From: Diogma glabrata
Taxonomy: Eukaryota > Arthropoda > Insecta > Diptera > Cylindrotomidae
Reading direction: 5' to 3'
NCBI GenBank assembly: GCA_963693315.1
Contig: OY856188.1
Location: 270,811,114 to 270,875,113, forward strand
Length of the DNA stretch: 64,000 bases
The notes beneath the pieces are model-generated. The model had not been told where the DNA came from and searched no databases. It was given only the letters and a program-made list of their open reading frames with translations. Below are positions 57,769-64,000 of this stretch, in pieces. The position numbers were made by a program, and so were the translations under genes. How positions within the stretch are numbered: position 1 is the first letter of the stretch; each line of letters begins with the position of its first letter.

Positions 57769-60545
57769 CTTCACCACAATTTTAAATTGTGTGAAGTAAT
57801 GCAATCTATCGTGAAAAAAAAAAATCTTACATACCCCAAATTTTATTTTTTCTTTTGTTTTGGACCATCCTCTATCTAAATAGCCTAAAAAAATTTTGGT
57901 GTACGTCTGTGTGTGCGTGGGTGGGTGGGTTTGTACTTTCTGCATAGGATCTTGATGAAACTTTGGAATATGATACAGGTTCACTTGAAAATGGAAGATC
58001 TGGATTCATTTCAAATTTTGACAAAATGGCGGGGGGTCTCCCGAACACCTCAAATTTAAATCTTGAATAACTTCTGATACCGATGATCTTATTGAAACTT
58101 AGTATATAAGGTTTTAGTACTGTTTCCAGTATTTTTGCATACCAACTTCCGGTTTATCACTTTCGGTTAAAAAGTTTTTTTTTCAGGTTTTCATCCCTAC
58201 TGTAGCCGATCGATTTTCATGAAACGTTACTAATAGTACATTATGATGCTAGGACGTAAAGCTAAAGATTTTGGACGGATGTGGAGTTTGCAAATCGAGG
58301 CGCTAGCCGAGATTTGCACCCACATTAAGTCCAAAATAGCTTACGTCCGTGCATCATATACTATTTTTTATTCGCCGCAAGCAAAATATTGTAAGAAAAG
58401 TTGTTTATTCTAAATTAAAATTACAAATTTTCATAAATTTTAAAATCAAAATATGTGGAACAAGTAACCTTTGAAAAAATATTTATTATTTTTTCCAAAT
58501 TCTATGACAACAAATGATAACAACTATTTTAATTGGATAATGAAATTTTGAATTTGCGGGTTGCTTTGATAAAAAAATTTATTTTTCATAGAATTTAAAC
58601 AAATACAAATGCTTTTTACTTTTTTGGACGTAGCTATGACGACAAAATAAATAGCTGAAAAGTGATACTTTAAAGCCGCAAATCACAGTAATAAAGTAAC
58701 ACTTTAATATATAGGCGAATAAAAAAAACTTTTAAATAACTTGAGAAAGATTTTAACAGCTTTTGGAGCTCATTGGATAAACGGTTAAGGGGTCCTCCAT
58801 ACAACAGGTGGTTTTTTCCACAGTTTTTATGTTTGTTGGGAGCACACAGCATTCGTTCATGAATGAATTTTGATGACACTTTGGAAAAAGATGCAAATAT
58901 GTATGACAAAGAACTGATTAGTTTTTGAGCGATAGTGAACAAAGTGGTGGGGGTCCCTGGAGCACCTGTTTTCTTGAAAGCTCTATGACATCTGTACCTG
59001 ATAAGTGAATTGGATTAAACTTGGTACATGAGTATGTAATACGGTTCACAATAGTTCTGCATCCCAACTTCCGGTTTTTCACTTCCGGTAAAAAAAATTT
59101 TTTTGTACTTTTTTGAAGTTTTTTCAGTGTCTTTATGCACACTACAGCCTACAATTATGAAGTGATTATGATGAAACTTACGGAATAGGGTTCCAATTAG
59201 TGTGAAAAGATAATTATCATGTTTTGGGACACATTGATCAAAGTGGTGGGGGGTCTACCATACAAATGCTGACTTTTCACACTTTGTTTTTTAAGTTTGT
59301 TGGGAGCATACAGACTTCATTCATTAATTTATTTTAATGACACTTTGGAAAAAGATGGAAATTTAAGTAACAAAGAACTGATTAGTTTTTGGATAATATT
59401 GGAATAAGTGGTGGGGGTCCTCCCGAACACCTGTTTAATGTGTCACACTTTTTTCAATGTTTGTTGGGGGCACACAGCATTCGTTCGTGAACGAATTTTG
59501 ATGACACTTTGGAAAAAAATGCAAACATGTATGGCAAAGAACTGATTAGTTTTTGAGCGATAGTGAACAAAGTGGTGGGGGGTGTCCCATACACCTTTTT
59601 TAAAGCTCTATAACATCTGTACCTAATAATAAAATTGGATGAAACTTTGTACATAAGCATTTAGTATGATTTACAAAAATTATGCATCCCAACTTCCGGT
59701 TTTTTATTTCCGGTAAAAAAAATTTTTTTTAATTTTTTTTTCAGTATCGTTATGCACACTACAGCCTACAATAATGAAGTGATTATGATAAAACTTATGG
59801 AATGGTTTCAATTAGTGTAAGAAGATAATTATCATCTTTTGGGACACATTGATCAAAGTGGAGGGGGTCTACCATACAACTGCTGACTTTTCACACTTTC
59901 TTTTTAAAGATTGTTGGGAGCATACAAATTTCATTCATTAATCAATTTTAATGGCACTTTGAAAAAAGATGAAGATTTTAATGACAAAGAATTGATTTTT
60001 GGACAATATCGACTTTTGGACAATATCCTCCCGAACACCTGTTTATTGTTTCAATGTTTGTTGGAAGCATACAACATTCGTTCGTTAAGTAATTTGGATT
60101 ACACTTTGCAAAAATATGCAAATATGTATGGCAAGGAACTGATTAGTTTCTTTTTAGCGATAGTGAACAAAGTTGTCCTCCAAGCACCTGTTATTTTGGA
60201 AGCTCACTAACTTCTGTACCTGATAATCGAATTGGATAAAATTTGGTACATACACATTGAGTACGGTTTACAACAGCTCTGCATCCTAACTTCCACTTTG
60301 TCACTTCCGATAATTTTTTTTTTACTTTTTCTCGTACAACAGAATTTATGCTTGTTGGGATACTACTGCCTGCTTTAATATTTTTGTTATTAGAACTACG
60401 AAGTCCATAATATTGGTTAGCTTTAAATTAAAATTTTTTATGGATATTAGCTCATTATATATCCAGAACACTATGTTTCCAGAGCTGTGGTGAAGTCAGC
60501 CTATGCATCAGCGTCGCAATATTTTTTTTATTGTTGTAATTGATT
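57769..60545 (+). repeat. Disp-A, most complete array, within element H copy C
   Basis: Opens CTTCACCACAATTTTAAATT and closes ...AGCTGTGGTGAAGTCAGCCT, so the outermost CTTCACCACA is inverted at the two ends. Inside, two half-units (about 465 and 165 bp) alternate to give a higher-order period near 620 bp (TGACACTTTGGAAAAA at about 58875, 59338 and 59503; AACTTCCGGTTTTT near 59069 and 59691). Element B is inserted at 58228-58738. No coding frame. Confidence 0.8.
58228..58738 (+). mobile_element. Element B, copy 2, inserted in Disp-A
   Basis: Reverse complement of 6226-6740 with few differences: TAGTACATTATGATGCTAGG, GAGGCGCTAGCCGAGATTTG, and end TAGGCGAATAAAAAAAACTT. It interrupts Disp-A between AAACGTT and AAATAACTTGAGAAAGATTT. 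Confidence 0.88.
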
Positions 60546-60629
60546 CTTTTCATCAAAGAAAAACTCCATAGATTAATGACAGATCACCAAAAGCAAAATG
60601 TGTTACATTCATCATAATACAAGACTGAG

Positions 60630-60810
60630 CGACCTCTATACGTAACTCCGCGTATTTATAGCTACAAAGTAACGACCGGTGGTGAATTATTTATTTCTCT
60701 TTCGTTAATTATTTGTCCCCACTAAAAAAAGTCGTTACTAATATCTGGTACTAAAATGGGAGAATAATTATAAACAGAAACATCGACTATGAAACGATTG
60801 TAGGACATCT
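60630..60810 (-). promoter_or_regulatory. Element H copy C promoter segment
   Basis: Reverse-complement match to 35750-35945: CAATCGTTTCATAGTCG, CATTTTAGTACCAG, TTTAGTGGGGACA, TTAACGAAAGAGAA, then TATAAATACGCGG with a TCAGT initiator about 33 nt after the TATA. Suggests Pol II transcription of element H on the minus strand. Confidence 0.65.
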
Positions 60811-61319
60811 ACATGGGAATAGCGCAAGTTATTGTACAACTGTTCTATGCTAATTTTATAGAAACTAACGATTACAAATATAATATAGGAAATTACGTAA
60901 AACAAATTATTGAATAATAATGATGGTAAGAATTACATATGAAAACCGAGCGGTCACGAATCAATGACATTGCACAACTATTTTATGATGTTTTCACCAA
61001 CGATTACAAATTGAATATCAAAAAAAATTATACTGGGAAATAGCACGTAACTGGTTTATGATAATTTTTCAACGAAAACTATTGCAGATGACGACCATGG
61101 TTTGAGTATAAGAAACTATGTGGAAAAGAAAAAATGAAAGCAACTATGAAAATTTCTGCCAAGGCAAATTTGATGTGTGTGGGACAGTGGTTCGAATTTT
61201 AATTACGGAGTTTGAATTACCCTTCATAACATGATATTTTATTCAGTATGTGTGACGAACCAATGGGTGAATGTAAAAACATTTGTTTATTGGGTGTCAC
61301 ACATTGGGTGTAATGGCGA

Positions 61320-61925
61320 TGGCATAAAGCGCGTCTAGAAAACTCGTCCTCCTAAATAAATGCAAAAAAATGTTCACTCCATACCAATTGCTCCATGTTT
61401 ATTAGTCCTATATTCGTCCCTGTATGGAGTACTGTTGTCAAGTTTGGGGTGCTGCTTCTGTTTCCATCTTGGCCCTCTTGGACTCTTTTCAAAAGCGGGC
61501 TATACGCATTGTGGGTGATCAAACTTTGACATCAAAATTTGATTCCCTACAACATCGTCGCACTGTTGCTGACCTCGTTGTTTTTTTTACAAATATCGTC
61601 ATCAACAGTGCTCAGATGAGATCAGCAGCATCATGCCTCAAACTCAATCAAAAGACAATCGGCTACCGCAACCAGTCAAACGGTCGAGATCCCACGCTAT
61701 CATACTGGCAGATCGCAGAAAAACTTCTTTGTCCGAACTGCATACAAATGGAATAGTTTGCCAAAATCTATAGTCTCAGGTGGTTTCAATCCGCAGAGGT
61801 TTAAAAAAGCGTTCATCAACACCTTGTAAGAAAGGTTGTTGTGGACCTAGGTCTTAAAAGATATTTATGTGTTGCTGTGAAACATATTCTAAACCCTATA
61901 ACACAACACTTTTTATTTAAAAAAA
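61320..61925 (+). pseudogene. LINE C-terminus and 3' tail
   Basis: IRPCMEYC-type reading (RPCMEYCCQVWGAAS), LALLDSFQKRAIRIVGDQTL, DSLQHRRTVADLVVFF, then a shifted NSLPKSIVSGGFNPQRFKKA and FINTL, the C-terminal cysteine/histidine-poor end seen in Jockey/CR1-group RT proteins. The 3' tail GTTGTTGTGGACCTAGGTCT... matches 19490-19600 and 26811-26912. 5'-truncated. Confidence 0.85.
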
Positions 61926-62079
61926 AAATAGAGCTAAGGCGCGAGTATACAAAGGAAATAAGAACATGCTCAGAGAACTAAAGAGTGGCTGTCACATTTC
62001 TATCAAAGTATCATATAAAGACACAATGTAAAGTTCGCAGTAGCGACTGCAAAATTACTCCCTCCCAGTGAACCGTACC

Positions 62080-62940
62080 AAACTACTCGCAAATTAAGTT
62101 ATCTTGAACGAAACCGACCGATTGTTAGATGTATTCAACTGACAGTAGTCTCTGACTGTATACAGCAACCTATCGATTGCGATGGATACGTTTTTTCTTT
62201 AAAATTCACTAAAAATCTTTTCTAAATCTTCTTAATATGTACTTTAAAAGGGCCTTCAAATGGGGGATGTGGGGGTTGCTTGTTTTATGTTTGTACAATA
62301 TAACGAAAACATAATGATACAAATTTAAGGAGTCAGATACAAAAACAAGATTGTTGGATTGTCGCGGTTTAGCGGACTTCTTTTAATAATTGAACAAAAC
62401 TATTTAGATCTACGGAACCTGTGTTTGAAAAAGGTGTAAAAAATTCCCTGGGACTTTTAATTGCTCTCCATAAACCTTTTCCGCTGCTGAATCTTTCAGA
62501 TTTTCTGAATTGCAGTGCAAAGTTCTAAAATTACTATTGGAATTTCGTCGCACGAATTTGCTGTATTACAAAGTGCCATTAAAAAAGTTTTTAAATTACG
62601 GTGAAAACGTTTACCATCCTGTTTGATTGCGGATGGTAGGCTGTTGTCCAAAAGTTTCGACAAGTTTGAAAACAGTTTTGATTCGAACTGCGTTTCTCGA
62701 TAGGTCGTAATTATTAATGGAATAAAAAAATGAGAAATATATTGGGAAACGAATGCCTTCGCTACAGTGTTGGCTGACATGTCAGGGATCGAATGAACTT
62801 TCGGCCACATCATAAATCCGTCCACTGTAGTTAGAAGATATGGACAACCATTGGATTGCGTTAACGGATCTACAAAACCTTACAGATATGTTCAAGTCGG
62901 GCACGAGGAAGGTTAAAAGTGCGAATTTCAGATCTTGTAC
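62080..62940 (-). pseudogene. Ty3/gypsy integrase remnant
   Basis: Minus strand: NGCPYLLTTVDGFMMWPKVH, IPDMSANTVAKAFVSQYISH, QFESKLFSNLSKLL, FHRNLKTFLMAL, then in other frames an LRVPGEFFTPF-like stretch and PPFEGPFKV, the order of a gypsy-type integrase core, C-terminal domain and tail. The sequence between the core's second Asp region and the catalytic Glu is shortened. No LTR or RT identified. Confidence 0.85.
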
Positions 62941-64000
62941 GATGACCTACTTTGCATTTTTGAAAATTTAAATATGATTTCGCCCATTCATTGGAACCCT
63001 TATTCATTTTTGACCAAATATATTAAACTGGATTAATTCTTGCGGGTGATGAGCTGAGAGATGGTTGATTGAAGAACGGATGACCAAGGAAGGGTCATTC
63101 CAGATCTTAGGCTATTTTTACCTTTCGATCTCTTCAAATCTACGATGAATAGAAAAACTGCTTTTCCATGTGATATTAATCTTTTCTTTATTTTTAACTG
63201 ATATTTTTAACTGATAATCTTTCACTGATGATAACTGATGATCATCTCTAATTTTTACAATGTCCAAAAAAAATCTGATTATCTTTAGATAAACATCACT
63301 ATTTGATAATGTCCAAAACTTATCTTATCTAAAACTTAAAAATTACCTTACATATATACCTACATTTTATATCCGTATTTATTTTCTCTTAAAAATTCCT
63401 CATCCATACAAATTATCTTCCTAAATATTTAAATCATCATATTATCCCAAAACAACAAATAAAATTTTATTCGTAAATATTACACAAGAATAAAACTCCA
63501 TTGTTTGTTTTGGTAAATTTAAAAAAAGAAAACAATTTTAATTTGTGTTCCGCTGACACATATTAATTGTTGTTATAATTTTAAGTTATGTGAGTTTGTT
63601 ATATAATTTAAATTATATCAAGCAAAAAATGTAAACAAATTTGATGTCATTATCAACAACAAATTCTAAGAAGACAATAATATTATTTTGAAATCGTACA
63701 CCTTGCATATTATTGTTGTTTATAAGTTTTGTGAAATTAGTTTTAATTTTATATCAAAATTAAGTTCATTTGCAAAATAGAACTACAACACAGACATGTA
63801 TGAATTTGCTTGTTCTATTTCAGGTATGAGAATTAATGAGAATCAATATATATGTTTAGAATTATCTTAATCTTACTATTAATATATTAACTTGATATAC
63901 TTATATCATATAATATATTACATATATTTATATCATATAAATTACTGATTGACTATTTTACTAATATTTAAATATGATCTTGTATATGATACAGATCATC
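62941..64000. other. AT-rich spacer, nothing recognised
   Basis: Could include the LTR of the gypsy remnant, but no boundaries are visible. Short CTGATGAT/AACTGATA repeats at 63196-63245. Confidence 0.35.

Overview
The window is AT-rich, repeat-dense nuclear DNA from an animal, almost certainly an insect. It has two intron-containing sugar-transporter genes of the insect Tret1-like MFS family, eukaryotic transposons (Helitron, hAT-like, Jockey/CR1-type LINEs, BEL/Pao, Ty3/gypsy), long noncoding spacers and microsatellites. I cannot fix the order (Diptera or Hemiptera are both possible). There are no operons, CRISPR arrays or rRNA. Only two protein-coding genes look intact. Nearly everything else is mobile-element debris, much of it nested.

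Layout. 82-3511 and 14619-17291 are two copies of one duplicated block, each carrying a minus-strand transporter gene of 458 codons with a 37-nt first exon, a 68/72-bp intron and a 1340-nt second exon. Between them lie a 329-bp tandem repeat, a (TA)n tract, a LINE split by a non-autonomous Helitron (7582-8745), RNase H/ORF1-like LINE remnants and a decayed Rep/helicase Helitron (12163-14523). 16.5-23.3 kb is dominated by a dispersed repeat, here called Disp-A, in both orientations. 23.3-25.4 kb holds a broken BEL/Pao element with an env-like tail, followed by a 448-bp foldback. 26.0-30.8 kb holds two LINE remnants; the second is interrupted by a 2373-bp hAT-like foldback that itself contains two further insertions. 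31-35 kb has short repeats and an octamer satellite. 35.7-44.1 kb carries two plus-strand copies of an undescribed noncoding element (element H: TATA box, ATGGGGTGAGT-like splice-donor site, TG-rich tract, terminal hairpin). A third, minus-strand copy lies at 55.6-60.8 kb, split by a Disp-A array. 48.9-50.9 kb is a second hAT-like element, 51.05 kb a tRNA-Lys-like sequence, 54.9-55.6 kb a LINE reverse transcriptase, 61.3-61.9 kb a LINE 3' end and 62.1-62.9 kb a gypsy integrase remnant.

Most notable. (1) Both Helitrons end in a 440-bp near-perfect palindrome whose two outer ends both look like Helitron 3' termini (hairpin + CTAG); its 24-bp central spacer is in opposite orientation in the two copies, and arm variants match within a copy but differ between copies. 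(2) Insertion boundaries of one Helitron and one hAT-like element are fixed because removing them rejoins LINE reading frames. (3) Element H has a terminal hairpin with a covarying base pair among its copies. (4) The transporter paralogues share loss of the TM7 QQ..G.N motif usual in the family.

Limits: no alignment, repeat library or expression data was available. Distal exons of unrelated genes, and genes with many small exons, could be missed in the long AT-rich stretches.
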